A model generated the notes under the pieces. That model did not search any database. It saw nothing but the letters and a program-made list of their open reading frames with translations, and was not told where the DNA came from. A program made the translations under genes and the position numbers. From Planctomycetota bacterium (GTDB lineage Bacteria; Planctomycetota; Planctomycetia; Pirellulales; Thermoguttaceae), in contig JAKPGL010000053.1 of NCBI GenBank assembly GCA_029550925.1, forward strand, positions 1-39,937: a stretch of DNA of 39,937 bases, read 5' to 3'. This document shows, in pieces, positions 25,138 to 33,300 of the stretch (within the stretch, counting starts at the first letter, position 1; each line of letters starts with the position of its first letter).

Positions 25138-25722
25138 GACCCCACCCTCCCAAAGCCCCCGTGTGCTCCCGGCAGCTCCACCCCTCCGACCAGCTATCCG
25201 GCGGCCCCAGAAAAATCCAAGCGATAGTCCGAAGTCTAAAACTCTGAGGAGAATCTCCAATAATATAATTTCCCATCTTCACTAAAAAAAGAGGGGGAGG
25301 GAAAACTTGCAACCCATCTGAGGGGGGACATATGGAAAGAACGGCTCGATAGACTCCCCCCGGAGAACTTAGAATAACTGCCGTGCAAAGGAACCTTTCC
25401 TAGAGAGTGTTTCAAAACCGATCCCCGGCGTAAAGAAAAGAAAAAAATGTTACAGAAATATGACCTGCTGGGTATCCCCTCGCACCCGGTTTTGGGGTTC
25501 TTCTAAAAATTCGCTTTGACATGATTGGGAAAGGCCGGTATTTTTTGGCCCTTCGGGAAGGGATTTTGTGATAAGGGGTTGTCCCCGAAAGAGGGGTATA
25601 AGGAGTTTCGGTTCGCAAAGAAGAAAATTTGGATAGATTGGACAAAAAGGAAAAGATTGCGAAGATGGGAAGAGGGGCGAAAGCGGGATGACTATAGAAC
25701 CGCCCCCAAAAGGAGCAATGTC
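25138..25722. other. Divergent regulatory region between the two signalling transcripts
   Basis: No gene is supported here. On the plus side there is a good promoter at 25516-25544. On the minus side a TATATT at 25262-25267 has only a poly-T region at the -35 position. The spacer also holds polypurine runs around 25284-25305. Confidence 0.5.
25516..25544 (+). promoter_or_regulatory. Putative sigma-70 promoter for the receiver/histidine-kinase operon
   Basis: TTGACA (25516-25521), a 17-base spacer, then TATTTT (25539-25544). The -35 is perfect and the -10 matches four of six. Transcription would start near 25551, just at a small hairpin (CCCTT-CGGG-AAGGG, 25549-25562) that would cap the 5' end of the mRNA. 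The leader to the start codon is about 170 bases. Confidence 0.5.
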
Positions 25723-26106
25723 TTGGAACGGAAGCCAAGCGTACTGATTGTGGATGCGGCCGAGGAAACGCGGGAGGTATTAGGGACCGTACTTCAGCGG
25801 AGGGGAATGGAGACCCTCTGGGTGGGTGCTACGGAGGAGGCCCTCCGGTTGGCCCAAACCCGCCAGCCCGACGTGATTATCCTCGACTTGCAGGTTGAGG
25901 GAACTTCTGCGGATCAACTTTGCCGTCCTTTTGCCCAAAAGGTCCGAGAAACGCAAACCCCCCTGGTGGTGCTGGGCAGTGTACGGCGTTCGGATAAAAT
26001 GGTGCATGGGGAATGTTTCCCAAAACCCTATCATTACGCCCCGTTGATTCGTAAAATCGAAGAATTGATCCAGGGGAATTCTGACGCCGACCGTCCCCCT
26101 GTCTAA
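25723..26106 (+). CDS. Single-domain response-regulator receiver protein
   Basis: A 127-residue CheY-like receiver with no output domain, if translation starts at the TTG at 25723, which follows AAAGGAGC at good spacing. No in-frame ATG lies near; the frame stays open upstream to 25525 but that part is Lys/Arg-rich and unlike the family. The acidic pocket is reduced: Asp11 is followed by Ala where most receivers have a second acidic residue. Asp55 (I-I-L-D-L-Q) is the expected phosphorylation site and Lys101 (F-P-K-P-Y) the conserved lysine. The Thr/Ser switch position falls at Gly85/Ser86. It lies 54 bp before the FHA-histidine kinase on the same strand, so it is probably that kinase's partner or a phosphate shuttle. 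Confidence 0.78.
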   Translation: MERKPSVLIVDAAEETREVLGTVLQRRGMETLWVGATEEALRLAQTRQPDVIILDLQVEGTSADQLCRPFAQKVRETQTPLVVLGSVRRSDKMVHGECFPKPYHYAPLIRKIEELIQGNSDADRPPV

Positions 26107-26160
26107 CCCAGGGCAGGCTCAGCTCCCCTGGATGAGGTCTCGTGCAGGGGAGCGTTCGTA

Positions 26161-27855
26161 GTGCCTTCGCTGTTTGTCATTCGTGGAAACGATCAGGGGA
26201 CTCGGTTCGATCTCAGCGAGGAACGGATGGGCATTGGTCGGGACCCGGCCAATGCAATCCAGGTTCACGATAGCGAGGTTTCCCGGCATCATGCGGAGGT
26301 TCGTTTTCACGAGCGTCGGCACGTGCTTGTCGATCTGGGCAGTTCCAACGGCACGTATGTGAATGGCCGGCGGATCACGCAGGCCGAATTGGCCACCGGC
26401 GACCATATCCAGATCGGTCGCACCGTGTTGCTTTATACCGGGCTGACGGCGGAAACCGCAGAAGATGCAGCATTCAGTGTGGATATCAGTGCGCCGACGC
26501 CCGCCGAAGAACCTTCGCATATTGTGCATGCCATTACCCAAGAAGAAGGAAGCCGACTGCTCGATCCGGCCGCAGTGCTTCCGCCGGACTCCTGGTTGGC
26601 CCGCGCCCGAAGCAATCTCCAGGTCATGTATCGGACCGCCCTGGCCGTCAGCCGAACCCTGGATATCGACCAGCTCCTCCAACGCATCATGGACCTGATC
26701 TTCGAGTGGATCGAGGCGGACCGCGGCTGCATCATGCTGGTCGATCCGGAGACGAAGGCGCTGACGCCGAAAGTACGTCGGACCCGCCATAAGGCCCGCC
26801 CGGACGAAAAAATCACCATTAGCCGAACGATCCTCGATTATGTCATGAACCGGCGCGAGGGAGTGCTCACCAGCGACGCCAGCCAGGACCGCCGCTGGGA
26901 CCCGGCCGCCAGTATCCTGCAGGCCGGCGTTCGGGAGGCCATCTGTACACCTATGCAAGGCCGCTACGACGTGGTGGGCGTGCTGTATGTGGATACCACG
27001 ATCAGCCCCCAACAGATCCTGCAGACCGGCCAAGAAACCAAGTTCAAAGAAGATCATCTCAAGTTGATGATCGCCATCGGCCACCAGGCCGCCTTGGCCG
27101 TCGAAGACACCCGCTATTATTCCGCCATGGTCCAGGCGGAACGGTTGGCCGCCATCGGACAAACCATCGCCGTGCTTTCGCATCATATCAAAAATATCCT
27201 CCAAGGCATCCGAGGCGGAAGCTATCTGATTGAAATGGGGCTAACCGAACATGACGAATCGATTATTCGCCGCGGCTGGAACATCGTGGAAAAAAACCAG
27301 GCCAAGATATCCGCCCTGGTCATGGACATGCTCACCTTCAGCAAAGAACGGGAACCAGACCTTCGACCGGCCAACCTAAACCAGGTGGTCAGCGATGTGG
27401 TGGAACTGGTGCAGCCGCGGGCCGCTGAGATGCATGTGGAAATCCATGTCCAGTTGGCGGAAACCATGCCTGAGATGGTTTTCGATCCGGAGGGCATCCA
27501 CCACGCCGTGCTCAACGTGGCCACCAACGCCCTGGACGCCCTGGCCGATCGGCCAGAAGGAAAAACAGGGAAAGTAGAAATCCACACCGACTACGATGGC
27601 CGCTTGGCACGGGTGCATGTCCGGGACAATGGCCCCGGCATCCCGCCGGAAGAGATCGAGAACCTATTTCGCCCCTTTGTTTCCACCAAAGGCGCCCGCG
27701 GCACCGGACTGGGATTGCCCGTGAGCCAAAAAATCCTCCTGGAACATGGCGGTCGAATTTACGTGCAAAGCGAGCCTGGCCAGGGAACCTGTTTTACTCT
27801 GGAACTACCGGTCGTATTGCCCACGGCGGCTTCTTCGCAGACGGCGGCCCATTGA
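26161..27855 (+). CDS. FHA-GAF sensor histidine kinase
   Basis: A 564-residue soluble histidine kinase starting at GTG 26161, with GGGGAG upstream. The order is FHA (about 20-95: G-R-D-P, S-R-H-H-A-E, D-L-G-S-S-N-G-T-Y-V-N-G), a helical linker, GAF (about 155-320), then the kinase core. The H-box is L-S-H-H-I-K-N-I-L-Q with His341 as phosphoacceptor. The N-box (N-V-A-T-N-A-L-D-A-L), G1 (D-N-G-P-G-I-P) and G2 (G-T-G-L-G-L-P) are intact. There is no membrane helix. FHA domains bind phospho-Thr peptides, so the protein can link Ser/Thr phosphorylation to His-Asp signalling; the large Ser/Thr kinase transcribed away from this operon is an obvious candidate source. Co-transcription with the receiver gene is likely. 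Confidence 0.92.
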   Translation: MPSLFVIRGNDQGTRFDLSEERMGIGRDPANAIQVHDSEVSRHHAEVRFHERRHVLVDLGSSNGTYVNGRRITQAELATGDHIQIGRTVLLYTGLTAETAEDAAFSVDISAPTPAEEPSHIVHAITQEEGSRLLDPAAVLPPDSWLARARSNLQVMYRTALAVSRTLDIDQLLQRIMDLIFEWIEADRGCIMLVDPETKALTPKVRRTRHKARPDEKITISRTILDYVMNRREGVLTSDASQDRRWDPAASILQAGVREAICTPMQGRYDVVGVLYVDTTISPQQILQTGQETKFKEDHLKLMIAIGHQAALAVEDTRYYSAMVQAERLAAIGQTIAVLSHHIKNILQGIRGGSYLIEMGLTEHDESIIRRGWNIVEKNQAKISALVMDMLTFSKEREPDLRPANLNQVVSDVVELVQPRAAEMHVEIHVQLAETMPEMVFDPEGIHHAVLNVATNALDALADRPEGKTGKVEIHTDYDGRLARVHVRDNGPGIPPEEIENLFRPFVSTKGARGTGLGLPVSQKILLEHGGRIYVQSEPGQGTCFTLELPVVLPTAASSQTAAH

Positions 27856-27940
27856 GGTCGGAGCGGGGAGGTTATCCCACACCGCGTCCCTCTTTCATTA
27901 CCTCCTCCGGTACGCAAGAAAAGGGCCAATACTGGTTCTT

Positions 27941-27957
27941 CCGGCGAGCCGGCTTTT
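27941..27957 (+). terminator. Weak terminator-like hairpin after the histidine kinase
   Basis: CCGG, loop CGAG, CCGG, then CTTTT. The stem is short but GC-only and is followed by T residues, 85 bases past the stop codon. Confidence 0.25.
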
Positions 27958-28189
27958 GAAAAATCGAAAAGAAACTCCCCGCTCTAGGTGGGGTTTAATC
28001 CAAAGGGAGGTAGGCAAATTTCTTTCTGCTTCAGGGTGAGGAAAATGGAAAAATTAGATAAAATAGTCTAAATAGGCAAACAAAAACGGGTGGCGGCGAG
28101 AGAGTTTTCCCTCCAAAAGCACGAAAATCTAAAATCTTTTCCAGTTGCCCGATAGAACTTAAAGCACGAAATCCAAAGGGGGAATCTTT

Positions 28190-28211
28190 TTCGGGAGAAA
28201 GTGATCCCGAA
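28190..28211 (+). promoter_or_regulatory. Perfect 7-bp inverted repeat upstream of the BON gene
   Basis: TTCGGGA (28190-28196) and TCCCGAA (28205-28211) flank an 8-base loop, ending 40 bases before the start codon. It may be a leader hairpin or a repressor dyad. Confidence 0.45.
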
Positions 28212-28251
28212 CATTAGGGGGTGGGGGAGGTTTTTTAAGGAGATGTCGGCC

Positions 28252-29106
28252 ATGAGGCAAACCACGGTTCTTTTGGGAATAGCCTTCGTGGTGGTCTTCG
28301 GGATTGCCCATGAGGGGTTGGCCCAGGTGCGATCGACGACTCAACAGAGCATGTTCGGCAGCCGAACGCTGGGCGGATTCCCCACGGCAGGCAACCGCAC
28401 CTTTAGCGGGTCTAGCCTGAGCGGGTCCAGTTTGGGCGGTTCCAGCCTTTCGGGAAGCGGATTCGGCAGTTCCAGTTTCGGACGCACCGGCAGCAGCGGG
28501 CTAGGCGGAGGCAGCAGTTTTGGTCGCTCTGGCATGGGGACGGGGACTGGTATAGGCGGGCTTCAAACGGGTTCGACGGAGCGATTTGTGCGCGGCAATC
28601 GGCAACCGGGCCAATTCGTCGGGGCCGACACCCAGGATGTGAGCGGCATTTTGAGCACTCTGGGTTCCGGGTCCCGAACGATGAGCAATCAGAACTTCAA
28701 CGCCCGGGCCATTTCCGGTCAGGGCCGAAACCGAGTCAATCAACCCGGCGCCCAACCCGGCGGCGCTGCTCGAGGCGCGCGCGGCGGCCGAAGCGGAGAG
28801 CAACTGGCCGTCGCCGTCGAACTGGGTTTTGAACCTCCCGCCGCTTCGGCGCCCGAAGTGCTCAGCGACGCCCTGACCACGAAAATCGGACAGAGCAAAC
28901 GCATTCAGACCGTGGAACCGATCCAGGTATCCTTCGTAGATGGCACTGCCGTTCTTAGGGGAGTGGTGGCAACGCCGCACGATCGCGAGCTTGCGGAGCA
29001 ATGGATGCTGCTGGAGCCTGGGGTCCGAGCGGTCCGGAACGAGTTGACGGTCGCTGGGAAGGCCAGTTCCGAGGCGTCTCGGTCCGAGGCGACGCAAAGC
29101 CCGTAA
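28252..29106 (+). CDS. Exported Gly/Ser-rich protein with C-terminal BON domain
   Basis: A 284-residue protein. The ATG at 28252 is chosen because TAAGGAG lies 9 bases upstream; an ATG only two codons earlier would sit too close to that site. A signal peptide (1-25, ending G-L-A-Q) precedes a Gly/Ser-rich repetitive region (about 30-110, with recurring S-G-S-S-L and G-S-S-F-G-R). A central part without known fold is followed by a BON domain (about 205-267: V-S-F-V-D-G-T-A-V-L-R-G-V-V, then L-L-E-P-G-V-R-A-V-R-N-E-L). BON domains bind phospholipid or envelope components and are often found with secretins, and a secretin gene is close by. Its last 152 bases overlap the 3' end of the opposite gene. 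Confidence 0.8.
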   Translation: MRQTTVLLGIAFVVVFGIAHEGLAQVRSTTQQSMFGSRTLGGFPTAGNRTFSGSSLSGSSLGGSSLSGSGFGSSSFGRTGSSGLGGGSSFGRSGMGTGTGIGGLQTGSTERFVRGNRQPGQFVGADTQDVSGILSTLGSGSRTMSNQNFNARAISGQGRNRVNQPGAQPGGAARGARGGRSGEQLAVAVELGFEPPAASAPEVLSDALTTKIGQSKRIQTVEPIQVSFVDGTAVLRGVVATPHDRELAEQWMLLEPGVRAVRNELTVAGKASSEASRSEATQSP

Positions 29107-30229
29107 CATCTGTTCTCTGGGCTGTGGGGGTGGTCGGGTATCCCGCCGGGGTTCTGCCGACGGTGCTAGTGGGTCCGCTGGTTGGGAAGTACGTCCGTTG
29201 CGGAGGGGAGGAATCGCCTGGGGCGGCCGTCTGTTGTTGGTTGTCCTGGCCGTCCGCCCCTCGCGGCGGGAGACGAGACGAAGAAGAACCGGTGGACCCC
29301 GCCGGTCGAAGCCATGGGGCGGGAACCGGAATGGTGGTCGTCTTCATACGAGGCCGGTTTGGGGTATTGGGGGGCTGGAGCGCTGCATCGCCTTCTGGCG
29401 GCGTGGATTCTTCATAATTGGTCGGACGCAACGGATTGGAGGGTTGCGGCGGCAGTTCGTCTTGGTAGAAAGACGCTGCTCGGGAAGCGGAGGGAGGCGA
29501 AGGTCTGTTGCCCGGTGGGAGAAGATGCGCCGATGGGTATTGGTCCTGTGGACTTTCGGCGGCCGAGGAGACTCGCTCCGAGGGGGATTGGCCGACGGCG
29601 GGAGGCCAAGCGGCGGGGCCGGTTTGCCTCGGATTGGTCTTGGCGGCGGGCTGGGCCGACGGGGACGTGGAGGGTTGGTCGGCCGAATAGGTTGGGGCTT
29701 CCGTAGTCGGCAAGCCGGGCAAGTTTTGCCGAGCTTGGGCGCTGACGACTGCCGCACCGCCGTTTTTCGGAATAAACCGGGCGATCAGGCTGATTTCCTT
29801 TCGCGGACCGCCCACTTCGTCCCAGGGAATCCACACACTGTACGAATGGCCTAATTTCGATTTGCTGTAATGCCGGGCGAACTGCTCCGGAGAAAAGACG
29901 TATTTTCGGTCCGGTTTGACATCCGTGGGCGATCGGCTTTCTTCGTCGAAGGCATAGACGACCAGCGTGCCATCGACCTTGAGCGGCGTGCTTTCATCCG
30001 GGCCGTAAAACATCAGTCGTCCGCCGAAGCCGCGGGTGGCCGGTTTGCCCGATTGGTGCAACACGGCGTCCGTCCAAACCGCCACGATTTTGGTGGGCGT
30101 TTTGGACGAAGGTCCGTCCCCGATCCGCCACGGAATGTTCCGACGCAAATCGAAATCCAGTAGTTGCGCCCATCCAGCACTGGCCATCGCCATCCACAGT
30201 CCGAAACTAAACATCACTCGGTATTTCAT
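28955..30229 (-). CDS. Exported planctomycete protein with Pro/Ser-rich tail, unassigned
   Basis: A 424-residue protein. The ATG at 30229 sits at the start of a clear signal peptide (1-22, ending A-G-W-A-Q) and follows a weak AGGA. Residues 23-165 form a compact domain (W-T-D-A-V-L-H-Q, G-F-G-G-R-L-M-F-Y, W-I-P-W-D-E-V-G-G, S-L-I-A-R-F) that I believe recurs in planctomycetes without an assigned function. The remaining 250 residues are Pro, Ser, Thr and Gln-rich and probably disordered. It starts 86 bp after the secretin stop on the same strand, so the two are probably co-transcribed and this protein may serve the secretin machinery. Its 3' end overlaps the BON gene tail to tail by 152 bp. 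Confidence 0.72.
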   Translation of the reverse strand: MKYRVMFSFGLWMAMASAGWAQLLDFDLRRNIPWRIGDGPSSKTPTKIVAVWTDAVLHQSGKPATRGFGGRLMFYGPDESTPLKVDGTLVVYAFDEESRSPTDVKPDRKYVFSPEQFARHYSKSKLGHSYSVWIPWDEVGGPRKEISLIARFIPKNGGAAVVSAQARQNLPGLPTTEAPTYSADQPSTSPSAQPAAKTNPRQTGPAAWPPAVGQSPSERVSSAAESPQDQYPSAHLLPPGNRPSPPSASRAASFYQDELPPQPSNPLRPTNYEESTPPEGDAALQPPNTPNRPRMKTTTIPVPAPWLRPAGSTGSSSSRLPPRGADGQDNQQQTAAPGDSSPPQRTYFPTSGPTSTVGRTPAGYPTTPTAQRTDVTGFASPRTETPRNWPSQRPSTRSGPLGPQAPAASIAPQARDRAALPPLP

Positions 30230-30315
30230 GGTTCGTATCCTACGGGTATCCTGATTTTGAAACGAGCCGACTCCTGCGAGAAACACCTCTTCTTTCCCCC
30301 TTCTTTCTCGCCGAC

Positions 30316-33300
30316 TCATCTAGCGTCTGTTCCGGCGGGAAACTCCTGCTGAGAGGAAAGCGGTTTTTCGATTACCACGGTTCCTTCCGGGGAGGAGGCC
30401 GGTACGCTGGGCGGCGGTTTTCGGGCCAAACGTGTCCGAAGTTTCTCCAAGGGCCGCTGGCCGGTTTTCTCCTGCGGAAGGAATTCCGTGGCCGAGGCGG
30501 AAAAATTCTCCTGTTGCAGGGGGGGAAGAACGGACATCGGTTCCTGCGGCGGCGTAGGCACAGCCTCCAGAGGCAGCCCCTGCCCCGACGGCGCCGCACC
30601 GCCCGGGGCCGGCGTAGGTGGCACCGGCCCCTGGGATCCTTCAGGAACGCCCTCGAACACCTGCCCCTCGGCGCCCGCCGGTACGCGCACCAGCGGCACA
30701 GGCCGACACTCCGGCCCCTCACAGGCCGAATTCATGGGCGCCAAATCCCGTCGGGGTTCTAGCCGATTTTGGGGGAAATGCCATCGTTCGGCGCGTTGGC
30801 GCAACCCGCCCCGGCAAGGCGGCAGGCGATCCGCCGTCGGATAGAGATCGGGATACACGGTGGGCACTTCGTCGTCGCCCCAGTCATCGCCTCGGCCTCG
30901 CAGGCCGGCGTCGCCGTGGATTTTCACCACATCGCCCAGGCACCAACTCATCCGAGCGGCCTCCATCTGCCGGACTCGGTCGGCGTCCTGTTCGTTGTTG
31001 ACGATGTGCGGCGTCATAATGATCAAAAGTTCCGTTCTCTTCGAGGTTACATTATCATATCGGAATAGGTTGCCCACCACCGGAATGTCCGAAAGCACCG
31101 GCACCCGGCGATGAATTTTCGAGGAACTCCGCGTAATCAGCCCGCCCAGGACAATCGTCTGGGCGTTCAGGGCGCTGACGGTCGTCTGCGCCCGGGTCGT
31201 ATTGATCCGAGGCGACCGGATGATTTCGCCGGTGGCCGAGATGGAGATCGGAATGCCCTCGGCTTCCGGGCCCACTTCGCTTTTCACGGCGTCGATTTCC
31301 ATGACCACCAGCCCGTCCGGGCTGATCCGCGGCGTTACCCCCAGGATCAACCCCACGCTGGCGTAATCGACGTTGTTCACCTGGCCGGTTTCGCTGATGG
31401 TTACGCCTCGGATGGTCGGCACCTCTTGACCGACCTGAATGAAAGCCGGTTGGTTGTCCAGGGTCATCAGTTGCGGTCGGGCCAGGATGTCCATCCGTCG
31501 GCTATCCTTCAAGGCCCGCAGCAAAATGCTCACGCTTTCGCTCGAGGCCGAGAGCACCAGCCCACCAAAGCCCAACTCGCTGTTCATTCGGCCTACGCCG
31601 AAATGGCTCAGCCCCTGCGCACCCACCACGTCGGCGTGCGCCGTCGCACTGCTGGCCCCGCTATTGCCCAGCGGTTGGTTATTGAAATTAAATCCCGGCT
31701 CGATATTGGCGCTGATGATCTCCTGAGTGGTGGTCTGCGTGCCGTTGGGCAAGGTGGTGGTGATCGACCGGGTAACAATATTATTCAAAATGCTCCGATC
31801 GAACAGGATCGAATCCTGTAAGCCCAGTTCCACGCCGAACTCATCCACATTGTTCAGCGTTACCTCGGCAATCAGGACCTGAATGAGCACCATCGGCGGA
31901 CGTTTGTCCAGGTCCTCGATAAGCCGAACGATCTCGTCGTAAAACCGTGGCGTGGCGCTGACGATCAGGCTGTTGCTGACGATCTCCGGCACGACGACCA
32001 CTTCCCGTTCGATCTGCTCAAAGGCGCTGACCAGTCCCGGCGCGGCTTGCTGCACCTGGCGCTCGCTCCGGAGGAATTCATTCAGGGCGTTGGCTACGTC
32101 GGAGGCCGGGGCGTTCCGAAGCCGATATACCAGGCTCTTCCGCGCCCGCACATCCGCCTCGTCCAACCGGAGCAGAATGGCCTCCACCACGGTGAGAAAA
32201 CCGGGCGTGCCGACGGCGATGATGCTGTTGGTGCGGACATCCACGGCAAACCGCAGCGGCGTCAAGGAGCTTTCCCCCTGGACGGCCACGTTTTGCAGTT
32301 GCACCCCGCCCGCCGCCGCTCCGCCCGTTTGGGTGGCAAACAGGGCCTGGAGCATCTCCGCCAAACTGCTGGCGTCGCCGTTGACAATGGTAAACACCTT
32401 GATCTGGGCCTCAGCGGCCGGCAACACGTCCAACTGCTTGATGAGCGCCTCCAAAAGCGGCATGTTCTGCGCCGGGGCCGACACGACCAGCGCATTGGCC
32501 CGGGTGTCCGCGGTGATCCGCACGCCGGTCAAAATACCCGATTTCAAAAGGCGCCGGCCTTGGGCATCGACGGTAACAAAGCTGAGAATGGTCGATTTGG
32601 TTTCCGCCGTTCCGGCTCGGGCCGCCGCCTGCGCCCCGGGTTGAGCCGCTTGTCCCGGCGCACGGGTCGGCCCCTCGCCGGCCCCAATGGCCGACTGCAA
32701 GATCGGGGCCAAATCCTCGGCCAACGTGTTCTGAAGCTTAAAGACCCGAATTTCGTGTTCCGCCTCGCTGGTGTCGGTGTCCAGTCGTTCGATCAGGGCC
32801 GCGATTTCCAGCATATCCCTCGGGCGGGCCATCACCACCAACGAATTCGACCGGAAATCCGACGTTACAATCACCCGCACGCCCAGTCCGCCCCGCTGAT
32901 TGTAAAACTCCTGAATCTGCGCCTGCACCGTCTCGGCCGCTGCATTCCGGAGCCGAAATACCCGAAACTGCGTCTCCGGCGGCACCGGACGGTCCAACTT
33001 CCGCACCAAATTGAGCACCTTATCCACATTGCCCCGGGGACCGATCAGTAACAGGGCGTTCGGCTTGACCAGGGCCGTTACGCTGACAATCCCCTGCCGA
33101 GGCTCATAAATGGCGGTGTAGAGTTGTTGCACCAGCGAGGTTACCGCCTCGCAATCCACGTGGTGGAGCTGGTAGATTTCGATGACCGGCTCGGTAACCC
33201 GGGCCAATTGCTCGATCTGCTGGATAACCGATAAGACCTGTTCGACATCCCGGCGCAAGCCCCGGATGACTAACACGTCTAACCCTTCCAGAAGTTGTAC

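Larger units (their letters stand above)
27856..28251. other. Intergenic region before the BON gene
   Basis: Nearly 400 bases without a gene. It includes a possible terminator of the upstream operon (27941-27957), a small dyad TTAGA/TCTAA (28056-28073), an 11-base direct repeat AAAGCACGAAA (28116-28126 and 28161-28171), and a hairpin at 28190-28211. Confidence 0.5.
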
